A stretch of 64,000 nt of DNA from Chamaecrista fasciculata (lineage: Eukaryota; Streptophyta; Magnoliopsida; Fabales; Fabaceae). The stretch spans positions 72,146 through 136,145 of the forward strand of contig QANZ01007348.1 of NCBI GenBank assembly GCA_003254925.1. The letters run 5' to 3'. Within the stretch, counting starts at the first letter, position 1. Each line of letters starts with the position of its first letter. The notes beneath the pieces are model-generated. The model ran no database searches. It was not told where the DNA came from and was given only the letters and a program-made list of their open reading frames with translations. A program made the translations under genes and the position numbers. Shown here piece by piece: positions 1-11,903 of this stretch.

Positions 1-49
<49 letters not shown>
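1..49. repeat. (AG)n microsatellite
   Basis: The window opens in an uninterrupted AG dinucleotide run of about 49 bases, so its true length is unknown. Purine-rich sequence continues to about 120. A matching pyrimidine tract (TC)n lies at 230-254. Confidence 0.95.
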
Positions 50-52
<3 letters not shown>

Positions 53-815
53 CGATGAAGAAAAAGATGAAAACACAATGATCCTCATCCTGCGAAGAAG
101 AGAGAAAGAGAAGAGAAATGTAAGAAAGAGGACATGCAATGCATACGGAGAGAGGGAATACATTAAATGAAATGAATCCTTCTGTACGCAATTGCTCACC
201 AACACACTGACTCACTGCCACTCTGCTTTCTCTCTCTCTCTCTCTCTCTCTCTCACTTCCTTTTTGTCCCCCGCCTCCCTCTCCCTCTTCTCCTTTTTCC
301 TTCATCTTTTCATTAATAACTCATTCAATTCTATCGCTCCCACTTTGAGTATTTAATAATAAACCACTAAACATATATATATAATATATAAAAGGGAGTT
401 ATTATTGCATTTGCACTCGTCAACGTAGTTTTCCCATAACGGGGAAGCTTATTAACTAGTAGCTCATTAGATTCATCTCTCTCATGATATGTCCCATGAG
501 GGCTTTATTACTCACTTGCAGTACAGTATCACATACATAAACTTTTGCACGTGGCATCAAATTAGCGTTATACATCAAATAAATCCATCTCAAATTAAAA
601 GGTGCCGACGTGTAACCACTTCAAGTTTGAAAGTTGAAACTTTAAGCCTGGGAAAACTAAACCTCAATTAAAGCCTCCTTTGTTAATAAGTTATATATAA
701 ATAGAGAGAGATGCTCGATCTTCTACTCCTCTATCTCCTTCCTTACCACTTACCACAAATAATTAAACTCATTATATTATACTTTATATAATAAATAAAA
801 CACACAAGTTGAAGG
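50..815. other. Intergenic, no gene recognised
   Basis: No ORF with coding character on either strand. It holds a (TC)n tract at 230-254 and several TA-rich stretches. A TATA-like motif (TATATAAATA, about 692-701) is followed by pyrimidine-rich sequence resembling a plant 5' leader, but no coding sequence follows within 3 kb. Confidence 0.6.
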
Positions 816-932
816 TGGCGTTGATAGAATTTTTATTTTTTTTATACTAGTTCGAACCCATGCTATAGTCCATTGCACATAAAGCATTGAACTACAAAGG
901 CAGGAGTGAACTAATGGCGTTGATAGAATTTT
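816..932 (-). mobile_element. Short SINE-like retroposon with 18-bp target duplication
   Basis: The 18-base sequence TGGCGTTGATAGAATTTT occurs at 816-833 and again at 915-932, flanking an 81-bp insert (834-914). Read on the minus strand the insert carries a tRNA-type box B (GGGTTCGAAC) and ends in an A-rich tail. Box B, A tail and a long target duplication are the signature of a tRNA-derived SINE inserted by target-primed reverse transcription. At 81 bp it is probably 5'-truncated. It has no coding capacity. Confidence 0.7.
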
Positions 933-3103
933 GAGTTTGTTAGTAAACACAAAAAAAGGAAGATATATATATATATTATATATATAATGGTGTAGCAGAA
1001 AGTATTGTATAGTTTATTAAAAAGAAAAGAAAAGAAAAAGTGTGGGTATGTATAGGATTACCTGATATGAGTATGGCAGCAGCAACAGTGGTTTGTGGGG
1101 AGGGAGAGGGGAAAGCTTAAGGTTTTGTCACTTCGAAATCAATCAATATAATATATAGGGAAGCCTCCTATAGCGTCAATCACAATCACTGTGCTGCATG
1201 CCCCTATTAGGATCCCTATTAACTTCACTACTGACCACTTTGACCCATAAATACCTCATATATACATATACTCTCACTCCTCCCATCCGCCATCACTTTT
1301 TTTATTACATCTACGCCTCTCATCATTGTATACACTATAACACTATACTATATCTCCCATCTATTATATATATATATATATATGCATGGTTGACTATCAA
1401 TTTTATTTTTCTTTTTCTTTTCTCCCTAAAGAACTGCATGGGCAACACCCCTGAAAATTCATGTGAGAATCGGAACACAGTTTTGAGATCGATCATAACA
1501 TTAACAACCATAAATAGCTGGTGAAGACATGCCTTGTAAGTTGTAATATAAATGGGGCCATGTTAACGAATATTAGTGTATATATAACAATATACTATTG
1601 TTGGGCCACCTCACGTAGAGTATAATACAAAACCAAGTTTGTTTGGGCACATGAGAATTTTGGAATGTTAGAAAAGAAAAAGTGACAAGTTATTGTTTGT
1701 TGGACTAGGTATTAGAGTTAGTAGTAGTGAGTAGTAGTACTTATTAGTAGTGGGGTGAGATTACGAGAGTACCCCTATTGAAAAAAAAAAAAGAAAAGAA
1801 AGCGGTGGAGAGACACAGTACGGGAGTGGTGACAATAGGGTTGACGCGCACGGTACACGGACGTGTGCTGCAGAAAAATATACAGTAATCATTGCGTTTC
1901 GCAGCAAAAGCCTGATCATCCCCTTAACTATCCCCCCCTACCCCTTTATTACTTTTCAACTTTTATCCTTTCCAAATATAATATATATTATCATTATTCT
2001 ATACTATCAGGAAATTATTATATTGAAAGTTGAGATTTTTATTAAAGAGTGAACTTTTGTTGATGCCATATTTTTTCAAACAAATCTTTCCAGTTTCAAA
2101 TACATATGAAATACTCCCTTTTAATGATGATTTATGAATTTTGAAACACACTAATATTTCCAAATGATGCTGAGAATATAGAGTTTCATGTATGCCAAAA
2201 ACTTGCTGCCTACTCAATTGTGATATGCGAAATCTATTCCTTTTTCGTCATCCCAATTTGAACAGTTCAATCAGACTATAGTTTCAACTTTCAACGTCTC
2301 TTTATATATTATATTTATTTGGTGATTTAATAATTCCGTATATAGTGAGTCAAATTTCCTAATTCATTTCATTCCCATTTCTATCTCAAATCCTATATAC
2401 TACACAATTGTTTTTTTTTTGGGTATATATATAATGTTTTATTTAACAATATTTAGAGCGATTAAAATATTAGTTATTCGAGTATACTTGTTGAAATTTA
2501 AACTTGTATTCTTCTAATGAAATCACTACCATTTTAATTAACAACTTATTGATTAATTGAATTTTGTGTATCACAGTTTTTTTCCTAAAAAAATATTGCT
2601 TTTTTAATAACCATTATTAAACTCCATATATAAATAGCCTAATAATAGTATTTCAAATCAAAATCAATAACGATATCAATTAACGATGTTTGACTGTATC
2701 TAAACTAATCTAAAATAATTTGTTAAAAAAAAATTCAAAAAGAAAGGAAAAAAAGAAGAAATCTTCAAAATGGATTTGGAAAGATTTTAAATTCTAGTAA
2801 TTCCTTAAAGAGGTTTTAGTTTTGTTTTGATTTCTATCCAACCCCTGTCCTGGGAAAAAACAAGGATTTGAATAGTTGAATTGAAAGTAACAAAAGAATT
2901 AAGAAAGAAGCTAATGAAATTGAACAACCCTGCTTAACGCCATGTTTGCTTGCAAGCTGAGTTAAAGGAGTTTAGTCAGTTTACATATGACGTACAGGCT
3001 TTCTTTTTTATATATTAAAAGAGAATGCAATCAATACTTTATTATTTAGATTCCAAAGGCTTTAGTATAACGAGAAGAAGACGCGGAAACTTTTTTAATT
3101 ACA
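933..3103. other. Intergenic, AT-rich, no gene
   Basis: Long AT-rich stretch with (TA)n tracts near 965-985 and 1368-1383. The ORFs here are low-complexity and show no homology I recognise. I see no RNA gene. Confidence 0.6.
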
Positions 3104-3115
3104 CATTTTTTTGGT

Positions 3116-3958
3116 TTATTTATATAAATAATATATAAAAAAAAAGTATTTAGATTTTTAGGACAAAAAAAAAACTATTTAGATTTTTGGGACACTCGGA
3201 TATGGTCCGAGTGTCCCAATACAAGTGGCACAATCACCCGGTGCCACGTGGCACCGGGTGGAATTTTTTTTTTAAACTTTTTTTATTTTTTTGGGACACT
3301 CGGATGTCATCCGAGTGTCCCAAAAAAATTTAAACCGACCAATCACGCGGTGCCACGTGGCACCGCATGATTGGTGCGGTTTAAATATTTTTTTGTGGAG
3401 GATGAGGCCAATATAATGGGGGGTGGTTTGGGTAAATGGGTTGAGGTTTAGTGAGAGAAATGTGAGATTGAAAGAGTGAAAAAAAAATCTAAGAGAGTTA
3501 AGTATATGTAAGTATTGTTAATTTTTTTTTTGAAAATTATACTTTAAAATTAACAATACTTACATATACATAACTCTCTTAGATTTTTTTTTTCACTCTT
3601 TCAATCTCACATTTCTCTCACTAAACCTCAACCCATTTACCCAAACCACCCCCCATTATATTGGCCTCATCCTCCACAAAAAAAAATTTAAACTGACCAA
3701 TCATGCGGTGCCACGTGGCACCGCGTGATTGGTCAGTTTAAATTTTTTTGGGACACTCGGATGACATCCGAGTGTCCCAAAAAAATTAAAAAAAATTTTA
3801 AAAAAAATTCCACCCGGTGCCACGTGGCACCGGGTGATTGTGCCACTTGTATTGGGACACTCGGACCATATCCGAGTGTCCCAAAAATCTAAATAGTTTT
3901 TTTTTTGTCCTAAAAATCTAAATACTTTTTTTTTATATATTATTTATATAAATAAGCC
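3116..3958. mobile_element. Foldback transposon-like element built of nested palindromes
   Basis: Two arms of about 410 bp (3116 to about 3525, and about 3546-3955) are near-perfect reverse complements around a spacer of about 20 bp. Each arm contains four smaller palindromes: GGGACACTCGGA stems at 3189-3217 and 3293-3321, and GCCACGTGGC-centred palindromes at 3235-3260 and about 3332-3382. Mirror copies lie at 3854-3882, 3750-3778, 3811-3836 and 3689-3738. The 12-mer CATTTTTTTGGT occurs directly outside both ends (3104-3115, 3959-3970) and looks like a target-site duplication of 9-12 bp. It has no ORF. The long inverted repeat plus a duplication in this size range fits a Mutator-type foldback; the family is inferred. 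Confidence 0.85.
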
Positions 3959-4071
3959 CATTTTTTTGGTATGTAATATATATTTATTAAACAATATAAA
4001 ATTCTCTTTTAAAAAAATATATTAAAGAAATCATAACTATTTAATATAATTTTGGTTATTTGGGTGTAGTG

Positions 4072-4083
4072 TATATATAAAAA
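4072..4083 (+). promoter_or_regulatory. Putative TATA box of the LBD36-like gene
   Basis: TATATATAAAA lies about 1 kb upstream of the LBD start codon and about 110 bp after the end of the foldback element. The following 400 bases are pyrimidine-rich and leader-like. An 11-codon upstream ORF starts with ATG at 4525 and stops at 4560. A putative leader intron may end at the AG at 5082-5083 or 5085-5086, just before the coding start. The transcription start itself cannot be seen. Confidence 0.35.
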
Positions 4084-5107
4084 GTGAAAGTAATTAATAT
4101 AGAAATAATAATAGTTGATTGAGTAGGGAATGGGATCGAAAAGAAAGAAAGTGATGAAGCGAGGCCCTTAACGCTGTTTCTTTGCTTGTAGCAGTGGCGC
4201 TGAAAAAAAGTAGAAAAAGGCACTTTCTCCTCTATCGTTTTCCTCTTTTCTCTGCTTCGCATTTCTCGCCTTCTACATCTATCTTTTCAAATCTTGATTA
4301 TATATATTCATTCATTCTACGCACTCCAGCCTCCATTCCCACAACATAGTGAGCTCTCTCTCTCTCTCTCTTCTCTCATCACTTTCAATTTATTTCTTAC
4401 CATATCAACTCTCTCGAATTTGGATCATCGATCGTATATATATATATATCAAATCGCTCTTAGTTGTCGTTTGAGTTTTGAATCGTCTTCCTCTTCCTTC
4501 AAACTGCACCAACAGGAAATTAAAATGCCGCCATATCCAGATCTCAACGGTGCAACGTGATTTTTTTTTTTTAAAAAAAGAAATTGTTATTGTTCAAGAT
4601 TTTTCGTGCTGGATATTTTTAATATTTTTCTCTCTGGTCTCGTTTGTGTCCTGGTTAATCGTTGCAAGATTTTATGGTTTTCGGAATTTCATCGGGGGAT
4701 TTAGGTTTCTCTTCTCCTGATTGAGAATCGTCGTTTTTACTAGTTTCATGTCGGTTCCTTTTCCAGAACGATATTGGCTTTGATTATGAGACGCTTTGAA
4801 TGACCTCGACTATATTTAATTATTATTTATTAATTTTTTAATGTTCAATCAAGAATCGGTACATTAAGCTTCATTGAATAATTTTTTCTGTGCGATTCCT
4901 GGTTTCCACGCTTGATTATACTATTGTATACGATTGTTAATATTTAATTATATGTCCATCTTAATTATTCTCCATCTTTTGCTTGGAAGCTAAAACCTCT
5001 CCCCCTTGTTGAACATATAATGACAAATAATTTAGATCGTGTATTTTATGAGTAAATCGTTGGGTGTTTTTTATTCTTTATAGCAGTTGTCACAGTTGAG
5101 ATCGGAA

Positions 5108-6046
5108 ATGTCATCGTCGAATTCTCCGTGCGCTGCGTGCAAGTTCCTTCGGCGGAAATGCACGCAAGAATGCGTGTTCGCGCCGTACTTCCCACCGGAC
5201 AATCCTCAGAGGTTCGCTTACGTCCACAGGGTTTTCGGCGCAAGCAATGTCTCTAAGCTTCTGAACGAGCTCAACGCCGCCCAGCGTGACGACGCCGTCA
5301 AGTCTCTGGCCTACGAAGCCGAAGCCCGTCTCCGGGACCCTGTCTATGGTTGCGTGGGTCTCATCTCCATCCTCCAGCACAGGCTCAGGCAGATCCAAAT
5401 CGAACTCAATAATGCCAAGAAAGAGCTCGCCACCTATGTCGGACCTCAGGCTCTTCAGGCCATGCCTCCCGCCTCCATTTTAACGCCTTCTGGTCATGGT
5501 GTCATCCCGCAACAACCTGGAAACCTATATTCTTCTCCCTCTGCTTATTCCTACAACAGCATGCCGCCGTCGTCTTTGACGAGTATTCCGGCTGGCGCTT
5601 CCGGCCAACTATTGATTCGTGACCCTTTGCAACAACATCAGATCTTAGAAGCTCAGCAGTTGGCCGTGGCTGCGGCGGCGAGAGAGCAACAAGATATGTT
5701 TCGGAGTTACGAGCAGCATCAACAACAACAACACCAGCAAGAGTTTATGAGGTTCAACAATAATGGATACGATATGAGTGCGGTTTCTGGGAGTGGGTTC
5801 AACAACCAGATTTCTTCAGCTGCGACTCCCTCTGAGATGTCGCCATCCTTGGCTTTAGGCACCTTTGATAGCCCTTACCAGATGCAGCAACCACAGCAAG
5901 TAGAACATCATCAGCTTCAGGCACAGCTAATGCTTTCACCACAGCAACCACCATCTCAGGCGCAAACTCAGCAGTCTCAGCAGCAACCGCACTCTCAACA
6001 GTCGGAAAACGAGGAGGGTAGAAGTGGAATCGGTCTCTCTTGTTGA
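5108..6046 (+). CDS. LBD36: LOB-domain transcription factor, LBD36/ASL1 type
   Basis: Plant-specific nuclear DNA-binding protein of 312 aa with a class I LOB domain. The zinc-finger-like C block CX2CX6CX3C uses C8, C11, C18 and C22. The GAS block includes FGASNV (about 43-48) and the signature DPVYGCVG (77-84), followed by a leucine/isoleucine heptad region (about 85-107) used for dimerisation. The C-terminus (about 160-305) is rich in glutamine, encoded by CAG/CAA runs, and may activate or repress transcription. Length and N-terminal sequence match Arabidopsis LBD36 (about 313 aa). The ATG at 5108 starts MSSSNSPCAACKF as in the family; the frame is open seven codons further upstream but has no ATG. 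The domain is in one coding exon. LBD36 relatives act in leaf and petal patterning with AS2. The foldback element sits directly upstream of its promoter. Confidence 0.93.
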   Translation: MSSSNSPCAACKFLRRKCTQECVFAPYFPPDNPQRFAYVHRVFGASNVSKLLNELNAAQRDDAVKSLAYEAEARLRDPVYGCVGLISILQHRLRQIQIELNNAKKELATYVGPQALQAMPPASILTPSGHGVIPQQPGNLYSSPSAYSYNSMPPSSLTSIPAGASGQLLIRDPLQQHQILEAQQLAVAAAAREQQDMFRSYEQHQQQQHQQEFMRFNNNGYDMSAVSGSGFNNQISSAATPSEMSPSLALGTFDSPYQMQQPQQVEHHQLQAQLMLSPQQPPSQAQTQQSQQQPHSQQSENEEGRSGIGLSC

Positions 6047-9000
6047 TTTCCGTTATTCCACTTTCTACCGCCTTCCTGCTGTTTTGTCCAACAATATTTA
6101 TCCTAGGTATTTTTTTTCAATTCCTCCCTCTCCTCTCCGATCCGTTTTTGGTACATCACTTAAATGTTGTCTGATTCCTGCCAAGAATTATTGGGTTTCC
6201 TTTTTGCCAAGTGAAACGCCCTTGTTATCTGTATGGTTGTTCATGTGGGTCTTCCTAATTTTTTATGCTCTGCATTATGAGATTGAATATTGGATGCTTT
6301 GCCTTATAATTTGGTGGTTGCTGAATGCTATTACAAGTACTCGTAGCATAGAACAAAGAGTAGGTTAGGGGAAATGTCTCTTTTTCACTATGAAGTATGA
6401 AGGACGTCCGTCCCGTTCGTCAATTATTATGTACTTTATGTCTTAATTTTGTTGTAAATTGAGGATAAATTACTTAATCGTAGTATATCCTTTGCCTTAG
6501 GTAACATGCCATTCAATACCTTGGCCTGTATTTCGGATTGGCTCTTCTGTGTCTTTTTTATTTGGGGGTGTAAATATATAACATTAATCTCACTCTGATT
6601 GTTCTTGCCTACCTAATGAAAGAGAATATATACTTTCCATTCTCTGAGAGAGAATTTGAGGAAACCGACATGTCAGCCAAAAAAGTTGGTATAATGTTAG
6701 AAGACTTTTTACCAAAGGCCGGGTTCAACAGGTTTTGTCTGTTTCTGTGGCATCCATTTATCGTAATGACAATATATAGCCTCTTTTTGGATGGACACTT
6801 ATTCTGAAAATCTTTCATCTTGAGTCTTGGTTTGTCAATTATTGACATGAATATTTACTGTATAAGATGTGCGTATGTTATTATCTCGTTGAAACAAACT
6901 TCTAGCTGGGCCTGGGCGTCGTAATTTTTACGTAGAACATATTTTGGGGGGACCAGAGGGTATGTAGAAGAAAATAATTTTAAATTATATGAGAAGCATT
7001 TATATAGTGTAATCACATGTATAAGATGAAGGTAAATTCTGTCAAAAGAAGTTTAGAGAAAAAGGGTGTAAGGAAATTGTAGAGAATGTGATATTCTTTG
7101 TCTACCAGACTACCATTGAGTTAAAAAAAATATACTGATAGAAAAGCATGTTTGACTTTGTTGCATCATAAAGTGATACTGACACAGTACACACACACAT
7201 ACACTGATTGATGTATTCTTTCCTGCATTTTGTTTTCTAATGACTGTCGTTAAATCCCTTGCGTTCTAATGCAGATATTGGGTGACGATAATGTCATCTC
7301 CTAATACCTTTTTTTGTCTTCTTCTGCAGTTCTTACATGTCGGATACAAATAAATAGGAAGAGCGAAAGGAGTAATACATAAATGTGAGATTCAATCCTC
7401 CATAGTTTTTTGCTCTATAACGAAGACTCTCGAGGTAGACATATTTCAAAAAGTAAGATCTTCATTAACCCGGGAGAAAGTTAGAACATTTTCTTTTTTG
7501 AAGTAGTAACTATGTTTATCTCTTTGGTTTTTTTATAAAAACAAAGTTGTAAATCATAAGTTTTAGAAATATTTTAGAGGCCTTAATTCTTCTCCCTAGC
7601 TTCATTTTATTCTTAAATTCCATTTTTTTCCTTAATTACTAGCATGTAGCAGTAAGTAGATTGTGGTTGTAGATGATGATATCCGTGATGCGTTATATAT
7701 TTGATCATACAAAATTTGACTGTCAATTATCTGGACGGTAGTTGTACTCAGAGATTGATTTTTTTTCGACACCTTAAGATTTACAGTACATGCTAAAGCG
7801 TCTTGCTTTCTTCCTCTCATACTCTGACTGCTTAAATTTGGAGCTCACTAAAATTGCTTCATGTGGTCGAATTCATTTATTTATACAGACGCACGCGTAT
7901 ACAGTATACACCCAACATATTGGAGAAAAAGGTAAGTGTTATGTGTAAGAAAACAATTCCTCATTAGTTTTTAATTTAGCTGTTCACAATGTTTTAGGTG
8001 CATGATTTCTCAGTTAAGTCATATCTTAAAGCAACTGACTTATCAAACTTTTGCTATAATTTTGTTGGTTCCTAGAAAAGGCAAATTTTTTAATTAAAGA
8101 TACAGATCACTAAGTCAAAAAATAACACATAAAAATTTGAAACATACAAAGTTACACGCCATACACAACGTCCTGTCCGGTGATTTGTTAACAGCCGACG
8201 ATATTAAATTTATTCCTCAATCAAAATTTTCAGGATGGTTGACCAAAGGTTACATAAAATAGTTTCTTTTCTCACCATGAGGAGGTTGCGTGAAGTCAAT
8301 AAATAAAGCTCCTAATCTACTCCTTTTATTATAATTAAATCCGTTATCATTCAACAGTGGGCTGCTCACAGATTTTGTAATTTGGCTTTGATGATGAAAC
8401 TGCATGCATGTGCATTGCCTTAATTACAATGTCATTTTACTGTGAATATTGTTGTCTGCCTTGGATCTTTCAATCTCATTGGGAACCTTTTTTTGAGGTG
8501 CACATAACTTAGTTGGCTTGGGGCTTTTGTGATTGTACTATAATATTAGGGTTACGCCTCTAACATGTATTGAATAATATATGTTGATTATTTCCAAGAT
8601 TGGCTTTGCCTTCATGTGAACACACCAACTAAAATATGAAGGAAATTAATTCTATAATCAGAAGAAGATTAACTTCGACGCGTATTGAATTACACATACC
8701 AAAAAAAATAAAAAATAAAGAAGCTAAAATTACTTTACCAAAAATAAACAAAGCCAAAATTCTTTATAACCTATTTAAATAGGGCCAAAATGCATACACC
8801 CCCTGAATTTTAGGGTGGGTGCTCATAATACCTATGAGTTTTCAATTTGTGCAAATAGGACCCCTAAGTTTTTCAATTACGTGCAAATAACACCCTTATG
8901 TTAAATTTAGGTCAAATCAGTGAGGATATAATAGCAATTTCATAAAAAATATAGGTCAAAGACAGAAAAGAAGGCTTCTTCTTGACTTCTGATTCTGATC

Positions 9001-9269
9001 TTGAAGTGACGATTTGATATGACTGTACAATTCAAATCCCGACGTTTCGGAATCCAACCACTTCTTCGTCGTCGCCAGAAGGTGTTGGGATTTGAGGATC
9101 GGCGACGGTGAAGGAAGAAGAAGAACCGTGCCAATTGAAGAAGGAGGAGAAGCGTTGTTTGCAGGGCTCCATCTTAGATCTTCTAATTGTTAGGTCCATG
9201 AAAACCTGGACCTAAGTTTCTTTCTTCCTCTTCTCATACTGAACCAAACAACGGACAACAAAAAAAAAA
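6047..9269. other. 3' flank of LBD36 gene and intergenic DNA
   Basis: The first few hundred bases are presumably the 3' UTR. The rest is AT-rich with no credible ORF or RNA gene. Around 8780-8900 is sequence resembling the degenerate ends of dispersed repeats seen elsewhere in the window, but I could not define borders. Confidence 0.55.
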
Positions 9270-9945
9270 GGTGGAATGTTCACATTAGTTTTATATCTTT
9301 GTCTCAAAATTCATTTTAGTCCTTTATTTTTCAGAATGTTCTAATTATTAGTCCTATATATTTTTATAGTGATTCAATTTGGTTCCAAATGACTGAATAT
9401 GGTTATATCTATCTCGTTTCAAGTCAGAATGTTACAAATCCAAAGTTATGGATTATTTTATTACAAGTAACTTATGAGGTCAAATCAAACTTAAAAGTGA
9501 GTTTGGGACCAAGAGGTGAAAATAATGAAAAATTGGTCTCAAACCCATTTTAACAATACTTGTTGACGTTTTCAATCGGGCAAAAAAAAAATTGTCAAGA
9601 ATAACTTGTAACTCTAAACTTGTCATACTCGAATTTGAAATGAAAGAGATATAACCAATTTTATTTGTTATACTGTGAAACGAGCAATTCACTTTCTATA
9701 TTTGATTTGACATTATTTGCAAATGGCTCCGATTAAATAGAGAAGTACTCATCAAAATAATTCATTACTCTAGACTGGTTGCAATCGAACTTGAAACGTG
9801 AACGATATGACCATATTTAGTAGTTAAGGACCAAAGTGAATCACTATGAAAACATATGGGGATAATTTAAACATTCTGAAAAATAAATGACCAAAATAAA
9901 TTATATTTTGAAGCAAAGATATAAGACCAATTTGAACATTCTACC
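9270..9945. mobile_element. Inverted-repeat (MITE/foldback-like) element
   Basis: The end motif GGTGGAATGTTC at 9270 is mirrored by GAACATTCTACC at 9934-9945. The similarity extends inwards for about 155 bases on each side (to about 9425 and from about 9790), with mismatches. It is flanked by A runs, so a target duplication cannot be read. It has no ORF and is probably non-autonomous. Confidence 0.6.
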
Positions 9946-9988
9946 AAAAAAATATTAGACCAAGTGATGATATTTTCAACCCTAAACT

Positions 9989-10034
9989 AAATGTAAGTGA
10001 TCATTCAACCCAAAAAAAAAATGTAAGTGATCAT
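9989..10034 (+). mobile_element. Tiny poly(A) insertion with 16-bp target duplication
   Basis: AAATGTAAGTGATCAT is present at 9989-10004 and 10019-10034. Between the copies is only TCAACCC followed by an A run (10005-10018). It looks like a retroposition that kept almost nothing but its tail. Confidence 0.6.
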
Positions 10035-10088
10035 ACGCTGAAATAGTCACCACTCGCCAGTTGCGAAAGAATATTATGCTATTTTACG

Positions 10089-10344
10089 GTTGGGTTAGTC
10101 TAAGATATAAAGTTTGATTCTTGACATGAGATGCAAATGCTGATGTGGCATAATTATAACCATTGATATAATTTAATACTGAAAAATAAAAGAAAAATAA
10201 TAATTTTTTAACCAATCACAATTGTGTATGGAGTCACACTACTAGTTACATACAACCAATTTTTTCACGTGTCATTATTTTATTGGCTCATGACCTATTA
10301 TATCTCATGTCAAGAATCAAACTTTGCATTATAGTCTAACCCCA
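10089..10344. mobile_element. MITE with about 44-bp terminal inverted repeats
   Basis: GTTTGATTCTTGACATGAGA and flanking bases at 10089-10132 are mirrored at 10302-10344 with few mismatches. The roughly 170-bp interior is AT-rich and non-coding. Target duplication not resolved. Confidence 0.7.
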
Positions 10345-10648
10345 GTTACAGTTATATCCATGAGTTTATGTTTGTCTATAAGGAAATGCTTCCTATATAC
10401 CAATTGTATTTTATCATATAGATTCATCATTTACATTTATTTAGGGGTGAGAAATTTAATTCGTGTGCGGCCTTACAGATAAAGCAAAAATTAGCCTCTT
10501 GCTTGAATAAAAATGACTGAGCGTATAATTATATATATAAGTTCTATTGTTAAACGATGACAATTCAAAATATTAACGAGGATCAATGTCTACATCCTAA
10601 TCTTGTTAAGATTTATTTTGAGGACGTTTTCAAGACCACCAACTCATC

Positions 10649-10697
10649 AAGTCTATACTTGGTTTCTGGCCAAAAAAAAAAAAGTCTATACTTGGTT
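10649..10697 (+). mobile_element. Tiny poly(A) insertion with 16-bp target duplication
   Basis: AAGTCTATACTTGGTT at 10649-10664 recurs at 10682-10697. The insert is TCTGGCC plus an A run. Same architecture as the insertion at 9989-10034. Confidence 0.6.
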
Positions 10698-11903
10698 AGA
10701 TCCGCTCTATATTTTCAGTTGGATGCTTATTTAATAAATCATGTACAAGTTAATCTATTCGTTTAGCCAAAGTAAGTAGACCACTCATTTATACAAAATG
10801 TTCACAAAAAATGTACGGATGGTGATTTCCTTCTATACATGTAAATTCTAACTAATTGCTTCTTGTTTCTGTTAACGCTTGGTAATATACAGCAAGGGTT
10901 TGGATCAAATTTATTTATTTATTTTGGTAGAATTTGGATCAAACTTATGCAATATACTCCAATGTTAATTGAGCCTCCGTCAATCATACGTTGGCCATCC
11001 GGAGGCCAAATCAAGATACGTTACATTTGCTCCTCATACAAGTAAGAAGAAAAGTTTCGCCAAAAGACGAAAAAGTAAGAAGAAAACCGTATGCGGGAGA
11101 ATTTAGTCTATGGCTCTATGCCATGTTTAACTCTTTTCTTGGACAGCTCCAATAAAGTATTCTAATTTTCAGCTTTTCACTTGTCACCTCCATTTCTAAC
11201 TGCGTTTTGGCTTCTCATAAAGGTTATCATAGTAGTGACGCTAATTGCAACTTTGACATACAGTTTCTGCGAACCGCACTTATGGCACATGAAGAAAGTC
11301 AATACTCTACATAAAGTCCTAAACATCAATAATTTTATTCTCCAAGGACATGGCTAATACATAGATATAATCATCCAAGTACCAACACATGCGTGCTATC
11401 ACTTTCAACGAATGCCATATTAACTTGGAAGAGAAAAATCACCTTAAATGCGTTTGGGACTGCCTTTGTCACTGCGCTTCTAAATAACATGAGGTGGCTT
11501 TATAAGATATAGTCTGACACAGTAATAATGAGGAACTTTAAGTAATTAGTAGGTCTTAAGGTTAAACTTAGGCGATCCCGAAATAAATAAATGGCAAACA
11601 TAATTGATTTGGTACAATTTAACCATTTCCATCAGAAACCAAAGGCAAACGCAGGTCAAAGAACCAGAGAATATGCAAAAAAAAAAAAAAAAAAAGNNNN
11701 NNNNNNNNNNNNAAAAAAAAAAAAAAAAAAAGGATAAATATGCACAATACACACTACACACGTTTGGAGATTGAGCTAGAAAGTAAGATAAGGTCACAAG
11801 GGGTGAACAAACAGCATGGCATACCTCAAAAATTGCAACCATCCCAATAAATGACCTTGGAAAAAAGTTAATTGTGATGTTTGTCAAGTAGAACGTGTGT
11901 TTT
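10698..11903. other. Intergenic, containing an assembly gap
   Basis: No gene seen. Sixteen Ns at 11697-11712 interrupt a poly(A) tract on both sides, so the gap probably marks an unresolved homopolymer. This spacer lies between the convergent LBD36 and Misato genes, and its right part should include the Misato 3' UTR. Confidence 0.6.

Noticed and set aside
1198..1524. 108-codon plus-strand ORF
   Set aside because: Rich in Y, I, L and H from TA repeats, with no recognisable domain, splice context or codon bias. Chance ORF in AT-rich DNA.
4525..4560. 11-codon uORF in the LBD36 leader as a conserved regulatory peptide
   Set aside because: The leader splice sites are uncertain, so it may be partly intronic, and the peptide matches no known conserved uORF that I recall.
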